Positions 45,983 to 54,996 are shown, numbered from the stretch's first letter. The stretch: DNA of 64,000 nucleotides from Planosporangium thailandense (GCF_011947195.1 NZ_JAATVY010000007.1:186001-250000), one strand, 5' to 3'. Program-made: numbers and translations. Notes: generated by a model from the letters alone, not told the origin.

Positions 45983-46882
45983 TCAGTGCATGCGCTGGTA
46001 CTCCTCCCAGGTGTGGATCGGGACCCGTGGCCCGTCGTCCGGGCCCCGGTTCGCCAGGCCGTTCAGGCCGAGGTAGTAGTCACCGGTCTGGTGTTGGGCC
46101 TGGCTGGACAGGTCGGTGTCATTGATCGCCGCGGCATGGATGTGCCACGGCCAGTCGCCCTGGCTCGGGTCGCGGACCCAGGCGGCGAAGCCGACCTGCC
46201 GCAGAGCGCGGGCGACCGCGGTGCGGGTAGCGGCGGACATCCCGGTGACGGCGACGTCGACGACGCCGCCGCCGTCGTGGGTGCCGGCCGAGGTCGGGTC
46301 GCCGCCAGGGTTGTACGAGCCCTGCTGGAGCACGAGGCGGAAGCCGAGCAGACGCTCGGCCTCGGTGAGCATCGCCTGGGTACGGGCGTCGACGACGTAC
46401 CCGTCGCGCTGGACCCGCGCGCCCGCGCTGATCGTGTGGGTGACCGTGAACCGGTTCTGCCCGAGCTTGGTCAGCGACGCCGCGCCGGGCAGTCCGTTGG
46501 CGGCCAGCCCCGTGTACCCGAGCGAGCGCTGGTAGGCCGCGTACGCCGAGACGGTCTCGGTGCCGAAGTACCCGTCGACCCAGCGGGCGTCCAGGAGGTG
46601 CCGGGACTGGAGCGCCTGCTCGACGGCCAGGACGGCGGCCTTCGCGCCCGGGGTCAGCGTGTGGTCGGCGCGCCTGGGGTCGATCTGGGCAGCCAGGACG
46701 GTCGCTTCCATGTCGACGGTGGGCAGTGCAGCGGCGGGCGTGGCCGGCCGTGCTGTGGCATCGGACGACGCCGCTCCGCGGGTCGCGGCGGACGCCGATG
46801 CCGCGCTCAACGCCACGCCACCTACCACCGTGAAGGCCGCGAGCAGCCCCGTTGCGGTGGCCCGGATCCTTGTCACCTTCAT
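45983..46882 (-). CDS. Exported peptidoglycan-binding, M15-like zinc peptidase
   Basis: This 299-residue protein has a Sec signal and a peptidoglycan-binding-like helical domain (about residues 75-140; WVDGYFGTETVSAYAAYQRSLG). The C-terminal domain has a possible metal site: His202 and Asp209 in GTHDGGGVVDVAV, and His247 and His249 in WPWHIHAA. This is the HxxxxxxD...HxH pattern of M15-type D,D-/L,D-carboxypeptidases. It is the second gene of the exported-protein operon, 60 bases from each neighbour. Confidence 0.8.
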   Translation of the reverse strand: MKVTRIRATATGLLAAFTVVGGVALSAASASAATRGAASSDATARPATPAAALPTVDMEATVLAAQIDPRRADHTLTPGAKAAVLAVEQALQSRHLLDARWVDGYFGTETVSAYAAYQRSLGYTGLAANGLPGAASLTKLGQNRFTVTHTISAGARVQRDGYVVDARTQAMLTEAERLLGFRLVLQQGSYNPGGDPTSAGTHDGGGVVDVAVTGMSAATRTAVARALRQVGFAAWVRDPSQGDWPWHIHAAAINDTDLSSQAQHQTGDYYLGLNGLANRGPDDGPRVPIHTWEEYQRMH

Positions 46883-46943
46883 GCCTTACTTCCTCCTACG
46901 TCGTGTGGTTGAACGTCTGCCGCGACCCGGTCCCGGTCGGGGG

Positions 46944-47366
46944 TCAGCACCGGGTATCGGTCTCGGCCTTGGCCACGTCGGGGAAGAAGCCGACGGCGCG
47001 GGTGCACGCGGACAGCGTGTTGGTGCCCGAGGACCACACCTCACTGCCGCCCCCGCAGCGCAGGCCGTTGAGCGTCATGTCGTTGCGATTGGCGATGGCG
47101 GCGCACACGGTCCAGCCACCGTGCGTGCTGCGGTACGACTGCCAGACGTAGGTGTAGCCGTAGTTCTTGCCGCACCCCTTGAACTGCTTCACCGACGCCG
47201 CGGTCTGGCCACCGACCTTCACGTATGCCGTACTGCCGATCTGGACCGCACCCGGACAGCCGGGTGCCGACTCGGCCGGCGCCGCCCACCCCGTCGTACC
47301 GGCCGTCGCCAGTGCCATGACCGGACCTGCCATCAGAGCCGCCAGGTACCCGCTCGTTCGCTTCAT
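46944..47366 (-). CDS. Small exported protein of unknown function
   Basis: This 140-residue protein has a Sec signal and a mature part of about 105 residues with five cysteines. No domain is recognised with confidence. The pattern QSYRSTHGGWTVCAAI, then RNDMTLNGLRCGGG, is reminiscent of small lectin-like or wall-binding modules. It is the first gene of the operon and sits after the shared dyad element. The start is the ATG at 47366, chosen because the signal peptide begins there. Confidence 0.65.
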   Translation of the reverse strand: MKRTSGYLAALMAGPVMALATAGTTGWAAPAESAPGCPGAVQIGSTAYVKVGGQTAASVKQFKGCGKNYGYTYVWQSYRSTHGGWTVCAAIANRNDMTLNGLRCGGGSEVWSSGTNTLSACTRAVGFFPDVAKAETDTRC

Positions 47367-47470
47367 CTCGTTCGGCCCTCTCTGCCGTCGGGTGCGTGCG
47401 GCGTACCGCCATCCCCGCAACGGGGACCAGCGGGTCGACCGCGTGTCGGCCCCTATTGCTACGGGCCGCA

Positions 47471-47513
47471 TTGATTGATCGACACCACTGCGACGGTGGA
47501 TCAATCAACTCCG
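47471..47513 (-). promoter_or_regulatory. Dyad operator upstream of the exported-protein operon
   Basis: TTGATTGATC (47471-47480) and GATCAATCAA (47499-47508) are exact inverted repeats 18 bases apart. The right arm extends to TCAATCAACTCCG (47501-47513), identical to the half-site at 43989-44001 by the XRE regulator. The stretch between here and 47664 holds no gene. Confidence 0.6.
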
Positions 47514-47663
47514 CACACGGGTGACGGGCGGGCGGGTCCGTGATCGATGCGACCGCGCGGCATCCGGGCCGGTCCGAGGCCTGTCGACGGGATGAACTCA
47601 AGCGATCGCGACCGACGGGGAGCGTCAGTGTCCTCGATGCGGTCTTCGATGACCCTCGAGGCT

Positions 47664-48869
47664 TCAACGTCCACGCGTGTGCCGGGCAAGAAGACACGCC
47701 ACGCCCGCGGCGAGCGCCCCGATCGCGTAGCTGGCGGGCACGCCGAGGACGTCCACCACCACGCCGCCGACCGGGGTACCGGCTGAGGAGCCCACAAGCG
47801 TGGCGGTGGCGAGCCACGCCTGGGCCTCCGACAGGCGTCCGTCGGGCGCCGCGCGGTCGACCTGGCCCATGACGACGATCAGGGACGGGGCGATGCAGAG
47901 CCCGGTGAGATGCAACAGGAGCAGGACGACGAGCAGGGGCGCGCCCGCCCGCAGCGCCAGCGGTACGGCCAGCAGCCCGATGGTCACCACCCCGAGCAGG
48001 ACCGGCAGCGCCCGCCGCTCAGCCGAAGGCGTCAGGTGGCGGGTGCCGAAAAGCACGCCGCCCAGCGCGCTGCCGCCGGCGATCGCGGTGAAAAGCAGCC
48101 CCACCCGGCTGGCATCGTGGAGAACCTCGCGGGCGGTGGCCGCGAGGGCGGTGTCAGTGATGCCGAAGGCCACCGCCAGCGCGGTGCCGACCGCGAGCGG
48201 TCCGATCAGGCCCTCGAACCGGGGCCGGTCCGGGTCGACGGCACGCACCACGGCGGTCGGCCGAACGGCCCGCGCGGCGTCCGTGGCGGCGTAACCGATA
48301 CCGCCGACGACCTGCAGTAGCGCCGCCAACAGGACGGGAGCCGCCGGGCTGAAGCGGGCGAGGACGAGCCCGACTATCACCGGGCCACCGACGAACAGCA
48401 CCTCGACAGCGGCGGCGTCCAGGGCCAGCGCGGACCGCAGAGCCGCTCCCTCGCCGAGCATGCTCCGCCAGACCGCCCGGGCGGCTGGGGTCACCGGTGG
48501 CAGCGCACCCCCGGCGAACAGCGCGACGACCGCGAGCACGGCGAGCGGCACCGTGGTACCCGGAAGCAGCGCGAGGGCGGCGACCAGCACGGCGCAGACC
48601 GCCGAGCCGACCGAGACGAGCCTGGACTGCCCACGCGCGTCGATGGCGCGACCCCACACCGGGGAGCCGACCGCCGTCCCGACGGCGAAGGTTCCGGCGA
48701 CGATCCCGGCCGCGGCGAAGGAGCCGCGTTCGGCCCGCACCAGCAGTACCAGCCCGATCGGGACCATGGACACCGGAAGGCGCGCCACCAGCGAGAGCAG
48801 CAGCACGGACGCCGCGCCTGGCCGGCGCAGCAGCCGCCGGTACCCGGCCAGCCCGGGATGCGGGCTCAC
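47664..48869 (-). CDS. MFS transporter
   Basis: This 401-residue protein has 12 predicted hydrophobic segments and an MFS-type loop (AIDARGQSRLVSVG). No family closer than general drug/sugar MFS is recognised. It lies 99 bases downstream of the sugar ABC operon on the same strand; it may be co-transcribed or separate. Confidence 0.85.
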   Translation of the reverse strand: MSPHPGLAGYRRLLRRPGAASVLLLSLVARLPVSMVPIGLVLLVRAERGSFAAAGIVAGTFAVGTAVGSPVWGRAIDARGQSRLVSVGSAVCAVLVAALALLPGTTVPLAVLAVVALFAGGALPPVTPAARAVWRSMLGEGAALRSALALDAAAVEVLFVGGPVIVGLVLARFSPAAPVLLAALLQVVGGIGYAATDAARAVRPTAVVRAVDPDRPRFEGLIGPLAVGTALAVAFGITDTALAATAREVLHDASRVGLLFTAIAGGSALGGVLFGTRHLTPSAERRALPVLLGVVTIGLLAVPLALRAGAPLLVVLLLLHLTGLCIAPSLIVVMGQVDRAAPDGRLSEAQAWLATATLVGSSAGTPVGGVVVDVLGVPASYAIGALAAGVACLLARHTRGR

Positions 48870-48968
48870 GCTGCCACCACCCCGGCGTTCACTGTCAGCC
48901 GCCGGTGCGGGTCAGGGACGATGGCGCGGGGCGTACGTACCCGCACCACCACGACCTCCTCGCGACGC

Positions 48969-49904
48969 CTACTTGCCCATGCCCTCGGTGAGGCCACGCA
49001 GGAACTGCCGCTGGCCGATGAGGAACAGCACGATCATCGGTACCGCCGCGATGGTCAGTCCGGCCAGCTGCACCGGCCAGTCGGTGAGTAGCCGGCTCTG
49101 CATGTCCACCAGGCCGACCGGCAGCGTCTTCAACGAGTCGCGGCTGATGAAGACCAACGCGAACGCGTACTCGTTCCACGCGAACAGCGCCTGCAGGAGG
49201 GCCGCCGAGACCAGGATCGGTCGGCACATCGGCAGGGTGATGCGCCAGAACGCCTGGTTCTGCGTGGCACCGTCCATGAGGGCCGCCTCATCCACCTCCC
49301 TCGGCAGGTCGATCATGTAGGCCCGGACGAGGAAGGTGGTGAATGGGATCCGGAACGCCGTGTAAAGGACGATCAGGGCCCAGTAGGTGTCGAAGATGTG
49401 GATCGCCTGCAGCAGGCGGAACAGCGGGATGATCGCCACGGTGGGCGCCAGCATCAACCCGCCGGTGACCAGCAACAGCACGGGTTGGGAGAAGGGCATT
49501 CGGACCCGGGTGAGCCCGTAAGCGGCCCAGGCCGAGATCAGCGTCGTGGTGATGATCGAGATGCCCGTGACGACGATGCTGTTGCGGAAGTAGTGCAGTA
49601 CCCCGGCGTGCCAGGCCTTGACGAAGTTGTGCCAGCGCAGCTGGCTCGGCAGCCCCCATGGGTGGCCGAAGACCTCGGCGTTGTCCTTGAAGCTGCTGAG
49701 CACCATCCAGATCAGGGGGTACACCACGACCACCACGAGGGCGACGAGGACGGCCCAGCCGAGGATCCGGACGAGCAGGCGCAGCGGGGTACGGGCGTCC
49801 CACCGGCGGGCGGCGGCGGTCCCGGTCGTCGTGGCGGTCTCCCGTCCGGTACGGGAGCCGGCCCGGGTGGGCGCCGACGGGGCGCTCGGCGTCAGGTTCA
49901 CCAT
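48969..49904 (-). CDS. Sugar ABC transporter permease (MalG-like)
   Basis: This 311-residue permease has six main helices and the EAA motif (EVDEAALMDGATQNQAFWRITLP) of carbohydrate importer permeases. I chose the ATG at 49904, with GGAGG five bases before it. It overlaps the first permease gene by seven bases. With the binding protein and other permease it forms a sugar importer without a local ATPase, as is usual for actinomycetes that share MsiK; that is inference. Confidence 0.92.
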   Translation of the reverse strand: MVNLTPSAPSAPTRAGSRTGRETATTTGTAAARRWDARTPLRLLVRILGWAVLVALVVVVVYPLIWMVLSSFKDNAEVFGHPWGLPSQLRWHNFVKAWHAGVLHYFRNSIVVTGISIITTTLISAWAAYGLTRVRMPFSQPVLLLVTGGLMLAPTVAIIPLFRLLQAIHIFDTYWALIVLYTAFRIPFTTFLVRAYMIDLPREVDEAALMDGATQNQAFWRITLPMCRPILVSAALLQALFAWNEYAFALVFISRDSLKTLPVGLVDMQSRLLTDWPVQLAGLTIAAVPMIVLFLIGQRQFLRGLTEGMGK

Positions 49905-50785
49905 TCGACCCTCCTGCGCCTGGTCACCGCGAGCTGCACGACCGCGACGACGAAGGTGATGACGAAGATTACGGTGGCGATCGTGGCCGCGTAGCCCATG
50001 TCGTCGGCGAAGAAGGCACTGCGGTACAGCAAGGTGTTGAGCACGTGGCTGGAGTTGTCCGGCCCACCGGCGGTCATGACCATCACTTCGTTGAAGACGA
50101 GGAAGGCGCCCGAGACGGTGATGATGACCAGCAGCGTCGTCATTTCGCGGACCATCGGCACCGTGATCGTGAAGAACGACCGCACCGGTCCGGCGCCGTC
50201 GACCCGTACGGCCTCGTAGAACTCGCGCGGGATGCGCTGGATCGCCACGACGAACAGCACGGCGGTGTATCCGATGGACTGCCACTGGCTCATCGCGATG
50301 ATGCTCCAGATGGCGGTGGACTTCTCGCCCAGCCAGGCGTGGCTCCAGGAGCCGAGGCCGACCGCGCTCAGCGCGCGGTTCACGAGGCCGAACTGCGGGT
50401 TGTACAGGAACGAGAACAGGATGCCCGCGACGGTGATCGAGATGGTCGCGGGGATGAAGTAGACGGTACGCAGGAAGCCGCGCAGCCGCTGGTGCACGAA
50501 CTCCTCGAGCACCGCTGCCAGGACGAGGGCGAAGCCGACCTGGACGATCAGCGAGACCACCGCGTACATCGTGTTGTTCCACAGCGCGGTCCAGAACACG
50601 TGGTCATGGAACGCGGTCGTGTAGTTGTCGAGCCCCACGAAGACGGGATGGGGCGAGAACGCGTTCCAGGAGAAGAAGCTCAGTCGGACGTTCTCGACGA
50701 TGGGGTAATAGACGAACACCAGCAGAAGGGCAACGGCGGGCGCCACCCACACCAGGGTCCGCCAGCGGTTGAGCAGTGCTGTCAC
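49898..50785 (-). CDS. Sugar ABC transporter permease (MalF-like)
   Basis: This 295-residue permease has six helices and the EAA motif (EFYEAVRVDGAGPVRSFFTITVP) typical of carbohydrate uptake systems. It lies downstream of the binding protein gene after a strong hairpin and overlaps the second permease gene. It forms the channel of the importer. Confidence 0.92.
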   Translation of the reverse strand: MTALLNRWRTLVWVAPAVALLLVFVYYPIVENVRLSFFSWNAFSPHPVFVGLDNYTTAFHDHVFWTALWNNTMYAVVSLIVQVGFALVLAAVLEEFVHQRLRGFLRTVYFIPATISITVAGILFSFLYNPQFGLVNRALSAVGLGSWSHAWLGEKSTAIWSIIAMSQWQSIGYTAVLFVVAIQRIPREFYEAVRVDGAGPVRSFFTITVPMVREMTTLLVIITVSGAFLVFNEVMVMTAGGPDNSSHVLNTLLYRSAFFADDMGYAATIATVIFVITFVVAVVQLAVTRRRRVEW

Positions 50786-50859
50786 GTCTTGCGCACCTGC
50801 CTAACTGGACCGTACGGGGGCGGGATCCGGGCCTCCCGCGCCATGCAACCGTGGGTGGT

Positions 50860-50894
50860 GCCGGGCGGGGTCGGGTTGACCGTCCCCGCCCGGC
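50860..50894 (-). promoter_or_regulatory. Stem-loop between binding-protein and permease genes
   Basis: The 11-base perfect arms GCCGGGCGGGG (50860-50870) and CCCCGCCCGGC (50884-50894) have a 13-base loop. It sits after the binding-protein stop. Such stem-loops commonly protect the upstream mRNA so more binding protein than permease is made. Confidence 0.65.
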
Positions 50895-50907
50895 TCGCCG
50901 GCCGTGG

Positions 50908-52254
50908 TTAGCCGACCTGCTTCTTGGCCTTGGCGGCCGCGTCCTGCACGCCCTTCATGACCTGCTCGGGCGTCTTGTCGCCGCTGAGCATGCCTTCGAC
51001 CCCGGACAGGTAGGCGTCGGCGACCGTGGCCTGGGTGACGGTGTCGAGCCAGATCGCGAACTGGCTGGCCTCGTTCATGTCCTTGAGGGTGTCGACCAGT
51101 TGCGGGAAGGCGTTGTCGTTGGTGACCGAACCGGAGACCGGGCTGAGCCAGCCCAGCTCCTTGACCATCTTCGAGGCGTTCTCCTGGTTGCTGAAGAACT
51201 TCAGGAAGTCCACGGCCAGGGCGGCCTGCTTGCTCTTGGCGTTGACCATGAAGCCGTCCGGGGCGCCGGTCAGGGCCTTGGTGTCACCGGCCGCCGACGA
51301 CGACGGGGGCAGGCGCATGAACGACCAGTTGTCGGCGGTCTCCTTGGGTGCGCCGCCGGCCACCGTCATGACCTTGAATTCGAGCGACTCCATGTACTGC
51401 ATCGCGGCCTTGCCGGAGACCAGGTTGGCCTGCGCGGCCTCGTGGGCCAGGCCGTTGGCTCCGGAGTTGCTGCACGTGTCGGCGAGCGACTTGAACTGCT
51501 GCAGCGCGGTGACGTAGCGCTGGTCGGTGAAGGCGCCCGTCTTCGGGTTGTAGTCCTTGGCGAGCTGGTCGCCCGGCACGTCGTACGCGTTGAGCTGGGT
51601 GATGAAGTGGATCGCCGGCCAGCCGTACTGGTTGCCGAAGGCGATCGGGGTGTAGCCGGCGGCCTTGAGCTTGCCGCAGTCGGTCAGCAGGTCCTCGAAG
51701 GTCGCGGGCGGGTTGTCGATGCCGGCCTTGGCGAAGGCGGTCTTGTTGTAGACCAGGTACTTGCCGTCGAGGTCGATCGGCATCCCGTAGTACTTGCCGC
51801 TGTCGGAGAAGGCCTTCAGCGACGCCGGGGCGAAGGTCTTGCCCCAGGCCGTGTCGGGTCCGATGACCGAGCTCAGGTCGGCGGCGAGGCCGGCCCGGAC
51901 GAACTTGTTGGCGAAGTCGCCGGCCCAGCTGAAGTAGATGTCGGGCAGCTGGTTCGCGGCCGACAGTACCCGGATCTTGTCCTTGTACGGCTGGTCGCCG
52001 ACCTGCTGGAGGTCGATCGTCACCTTCGGGTTGGCGGCCTGGTACGCCTTGGTGATCTCCACGAAGTACGGGGCGTACTGCGGGTCGGCGAACTTGGTCA
52101 CGATGGTGAGCTTGCCGCTCTTCTCACCGGTCAGGTTCAGCTGCGGGGCGGGGGCGGAGCCGCTGCCGTTGCCGCCGCCACCTCCGCATCCAGCCAGCGC
52201 GAGTAAGGCGGCCGCGGCGGCGGCTACACCACCGCGCAGCAGGCGTGTACTCAT
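50908..52254 (-). CDS. Sugar ABC transporter substrate-binding lipoprotein
   Basis: This 448-residue family 1 extracellular binding protein begins with a lipoprotein signal (LALAGC near residue 22). The mature part opens with the GKLTIVTKFADPQYAPYFVEITKAYQ-type strand, and WLDTVTQATVADAYLSGVEGM lies near the end. The ATG at 52254 has GGAGG four bases before it. It lies after the kinase gene in the same operon. A glycated amino acid is a likely ligand from context. Confidence 0.9.
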   Translation of the reverse strand: MSTRLLRGGVAAAAAALLALAGCGGGGGNGSGSAPAPQLNLTGEKSGKLTIVTKFADPQYAPYFVEITKAYQAANPKVTIDLQQVGDQPYKDKIRVLSAANQLPDIYFSWAGDFANKFVRAGLAADLSSVIGPDTAWGKTFAPASLKAFSDSGKYYGMPIDLDGKYLVYNKTAFAKAGIDNPPATFEDLLTDCGKLKAAGYTPIAFGNQYGWPAIHFITQLNAYDVPGDQLAKDYNPKTGAFTDQRYVTALQQFKSLADTCSNSGANGLAHEAAQANLVSGKAAMQYMESLEFKVMTVAGGAPKETADNWSFMRLPPSSSAAGDTKALTGAPDGFMVNAKSKQAALAVDFLKFFSNQENASKMVKELGWLSPVSGSVTNDNAFPQLVDTLKDMNEASQFAIWLDTVTQATVADAYLSGVEGMLSGDKTPEQVMKGVQDAAAKAKKQVG

Positions 52255-52311
52255 GGGTCCTCCGATGGGCTGCATGTGGTCGTGGTCGGGTGGGTTGCGG
52301 GTGGTGCGGTG

Positions 52312-53154
52312 TCACGCCCGTACGGGAGAGGGTTCTCCGTCCGCGTCGAGCGCTGTCTCGTAGCCGAAAGCGCCGTGCTGGGCGCAGGTGGCGGTGGCGT
52401 AGGTGGTCGCCGCGCGCAGCGCGGCGTGGTCGGGCTCGCCGCCCGCGAGGCCGACGAGCAGGCGGGCGATGAGGGCGTCGCCCGCCCCGAGGGTGTCCAC
52501 GACCGGTCCGGTGCCGGCCGGTGCCACGGCCAGACCGTCGGGCCCGAGGAGTACCGCGCCTTGGGCGCCCCGGGTGACGACGGCGCGGGCCGGGCCGAGG
52601 GCGCGGACGCGGCGGGCCAGCTCGACCGCCTCGGCCTGCTCGCCCTCGGGCCGGGACATGATCGCGATATCGACGTGTAGAGCCAGTTCGGCGATGTAGT
52701 CCCAGGGACGCTCGGAGAAGTCGAAGGAGAGCAGCCGGCTGGCGCGCGCCAGGAGGGGAAGGTCCTCCTCCGTCATGGAGCATTCACCGGTGTGGACGAC
52801 ATCCGCGACGGCGGCCGTGGCGAGGTCGGCCTCCCGCACCCGGAACCGGGACACGCCCAGTTCGCCACTTCCGAACACGCGGTTGCCGTCGACGATGTGG
52901 ACCACCGCGTAGGCGTTGGGTCCGTCCACGACCCGAACGAGGTCGAGGTCCACGCCCTCCGTGCCGAGCGCACGGTACAGCAGCCGGCCGGCGCGGTCGG
53001 TGCCCAGTGCGCCCACATAGCCGACGCGGGCGCCGCAGCGCACCGCGTTGACGGCGACGTTGACCGCGTTCCCGCCCGGGAACATCACGCCCAGGTCGGG
53101 GTAGCAGTCGACGACGTTGTCGCCGACGGTCAGCAGGTGCACGGAGGGGGTCAC
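52312..53154 (-). CDS. PfkB-family kinase, FrlD (fructoselysine 6-kinase)-like
   Basis: This kinase phosphorylates a glycated amine at the sugar's position 6. The 280-residue protein opens VGDNVVDCYPDLGVMFPGGN, close to E. coli FrlD, and has the catalytic aspartate in TLGAGDALIARLL. The match over the N-terminal half is stronger than to general ribokinases. GAGGAGAGG precedes the GTG at 53154. It heads the operon with the sugar importer. A TGAGAAGGTTCTCA dyad is 30 bases upstream. Confidence 0.87.
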   Translation of the reverse strand: MTPSVHLLTVGDNVVDCYPDLGVMFPGGNAVNVAVNAVRCGARVGYVGALGTDRAGRLLYRALGTEGVDLDLVRVVDGPNAYAVVHIVDGNRVFGSGELGVSRFRVREADLATAAVADVVHTGECSMTEEDLPLLARASRLLSFDFSERPWDYIAELALHVDIAIMSRPEGEQAEAVELARRVRALGPARAVVTRGAQGAVLLGPDGLAVAPAGTGPVVDTLGAGDALIARLLVGLAGGEPDHAALRAATTYATATCAQHGAFGYETALDADGEPSPVRA

Positions 53155-53184
53155 GGGCCTCTCCTCGGGTCGGTGCCGCAAGTA

Positions 53185-53198
53185 TGAGAAGGTTCTCA
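53185..53198. promoter_or_regulatory. LacI-type operator upstream of the kinase operon
   Basis: TGAGAAGGTTCTCA is a 14-base inverted repeat with one central mismatch. It is nearly identical to the dyads at 54959-54972 and 54983-54996 between the SIS gene and the LacI gene, so the same repressor is probably bound here. Confidence 0.65.
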
Positions 53199-53240
53199 AC
53201 TTCGGCGTGGACGGACGGTACACAGGAACCGAGCGGTTCC

Positions 53241-53939
53241 TCAAGGGACTGTTGGGTAGCAATTGCCGGGTGTTGACCGGGTGGACAGCAGGTGCCGTTC
53301 CAACAGCGGCACGAGGTCGACCAGTTCGTCGAGGGCGGGTACGCCCGGACGGGCCAGCCGGGCGCGCGGATGCACCCCGCCGGTGAAGGCGAAGGTGCGC
53401 ATGCCGGCCGCGACGCCGGCCTCCACCCCGAACGGGCTGTCCTCGACCACCCAGCACTCGCCGGGGTCGACCCCGGCAGCGGCCGCCGCGGCCAGGTAGA
53501 CGTCCGGCGCCGGCTTTCCCCGCGCCACGTCGTGCGCGCTGTGCACCCGGCCGGTGAACCGATCGGCGAGGCCGGTCAGCTCGAGGGTTCTGGCGATGTG
53601 CGCCCGGTCGCTGTTGGAGGCCAGCCGGTACGGCACGCCGAGACCGTCGAGGGCGTCGAGGACCTCCACCGCCCCGGGCACCGGCCGGAGCTGCTCGAGG
53701 GCGACCGCGAAGAGCTCGTCGTGGCGGCGCGACCAGTCGGCGGGGGGCGGGCCGCCCACCACGCGGGCGACCTCGTCGGTCCAGTGCTGCTTGCTGCAGC
53801 CCACGAACCGCTCGACGAACTCCGCTTCGGTGAGGGTGACGCCCAGGTCGGCCAGCATCCGACGACCCACCTGGACGCCGATCCGCTCACTGTCGACGAG
53901 GGTCCCGTCGCAGTCGAACACGATCAGCCGTGGCGGCAT
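53241..53939 (-). CDS. HAD-superfamily phosphatase
   Basis: This 232-residue phosphatase has motif I DCDGTLVDS, motif II (ASNS), the motif III lysine (GKPAPDVYL) and motif IV (VVEDSPFGVEAG), in the cap-domain style of beta-phosphoglucomutase/sugar-phosphate phosphatases. It is six bases after the SIS gene stop, so the two are co-transcribed. A sugar-phosphate detoxification role fits. Confidence 0.9.
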   Translation of the reverse strand: MPPRLIVFDCDGTLVDSERIGVQVGRRMLADLGVTLTEAEFVERFVGCSKQHWTDEVARVVGGPPPADWSRRHDELFAVALEQLRPVPGAVEVLDALDGLGVPYRLASNSDRAHIARTLELTGLADRFTGRVHSAHDVARGKPAPDVYLAAAAAAGVDPGECWVVEDSPFGVEAGVAAGMRTFAFTGGVHPRARLARPGVPALDELVDLVPLLERHLLSTRSTPGNCYPTVP

Positions 53940-53945
53940 GACGCC

Positions 53946-54947
53946 TCAGTACTCCACTTTGAACATGTATCGGCGGGTCTCCAGGTCGTGCCCCCGCACC
54001 GACTCGTAGTGCTGCGCGAGCCGGCTGGCGAGCGCACCCACGACCAGCGGGGACAGGTCGGGGCGCAGGGAGTCGGGCACGCCCGGCAGGTCGAGGCCCT
54101 TGACGTCGATCACCTGATGCTTGGGGGCGTAGGTCTCGAGGAACGTGCGGGCCCGCTCCCCCATGGGTCGGCTGGCGTCCTCACCCAGCCAGAGGATGAC
54201 GGCCGAGTCCTGGTCCACGGTCTCGAAGGCGCCCTGGAAGAACTCGCCGCTGTTGAATCCCGCGGCCAGCTTCCACTGCATCTCCTGCAGGTAGCACATG
54301 GCGAAGCCGTACGCCCAGGCGAAGCTCGGGCCCGACCCCAGCACGTAGGTGAAGGGGGCGTCCTTGTACGCCTCGGCGACCGCGGCGAGGTGCTCCTCGC
54401 TCTGCTCCACGGCGGACACCAGCGCCTTCGGCAGCGCCTGCAGGCCCGCGTCGACCGCGTCCGCGTTGCTCAGCTCGCCGGTCACCTCGAGGACGGCGTA
54501 CGCGAGGAGCAGCTCGAAGACGTCGCTCTTTCCCTTGAAGGCGACGTCGACGGCCGCCGCGAGGGGCGAGCCCTCCTTGGCGATGGCGATCACGGTGGCG
54601 CCGGTCGCCTTCGCCGTCTTCGCCGCCGCGACGGTCTCCTTGGTGGTGCCGGTGTAGGACGCGAGGACCACGAGGCTGCCTTCGCCCATCAGGCGCGGTA
54701 CCTGGCAGTTGAGCTCGTCGCTCTGCACCTGGAAGACCGGCACGGACGACCGGGCCTGCAGTACGTAGTGCGCCGGGTAGCTGCAGATGATCGAGCCGCC
54801 GGCGCCGACGAAGTAGACGTTCTTCAGGCCCCTGGCGGCGAGGCCGCGAACGACCTCCACGATGGCGGCGCGCTGCTCGATGGTCTCCTGCAGCTTCTCG
54901 GTGAAGTCCGCCTCGATCGGCTTCAGCGGGAGGGTGGCGGCAGTCAT
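53946..54947 (-). CDS. SIS-domain deglycase, FrlB-like
   Basis: This enzyme likely splits a 6-phosphorylated Amadori compound into glucose 6-phosphate and the free amine. The 333-residue protein has two SIS domains: GAGGSIICSYPA and VVLASYTGTTKET in the first, GSGPSFAWAYGFAMCYLQEMQW and NSGEFFQGAFETV in the second. Its C-terminal end DLETRRYMFKVEY matches the FrlB/GlmS-like deglycase style. AAGGAG is six bases before the ATG. Paired with the FrlD-like kinase, it fits fructoselysine-type catabolism. Its promoter region holds two operators. Confidence 0.85.
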   Translation of the reverse strand: MTAATLPLKPIEADFTEKLQETIEQRAAIVEVVRGLAARGLKNVYFVGAGGSIICSYPAHYVLQARSSVPVFQVQSDELNCQVPRLMGEGSLVVLASYTGTTKETVAAAKTAKATGATVIAIAKEGSPLAAAVDVAFKGKSDVFELLLAYAVLEVTGELSNADAVDAGLQALPKALVSAVEQSEEHLAAVAEAYKDAPFTYVLGSGPSFAWAYGFAMCYLQEMQWKLAAGFNSGEFFQGAFETVDQDSAVILWLGEDASRPMGERARTFLETYAPKHQVIDVKGLDLPGVPDSLRPDLSPLVVGALASRLAQHYESVRGHDLETRRYMFKVEY

Positions 54948-54958
54948 GCGCGACTCCT

Positions 54959-54996
54959 TGATAACGTTCTCAACAACGGGTTTGAGAACGTTCTCA
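54959..54996. promoter_or_regulatory. Two LacI-type operators between the divergent SIS and LacI genes
   Basis: TGATAACGTTCTCA (54959-54972, one mismatch) and the perfect palindrome TGAGAACGTTCTCA (54983-54996) are 24 bases apart centre to centre, about two helical turns. They lie in the gap between the leftward SIS gene and the rightward LacI gene. A -35/-10-like pair for the LacI gene (TTGTCG, then TACCTT with a 17-base spacer) follows. Confidence 0.75.
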
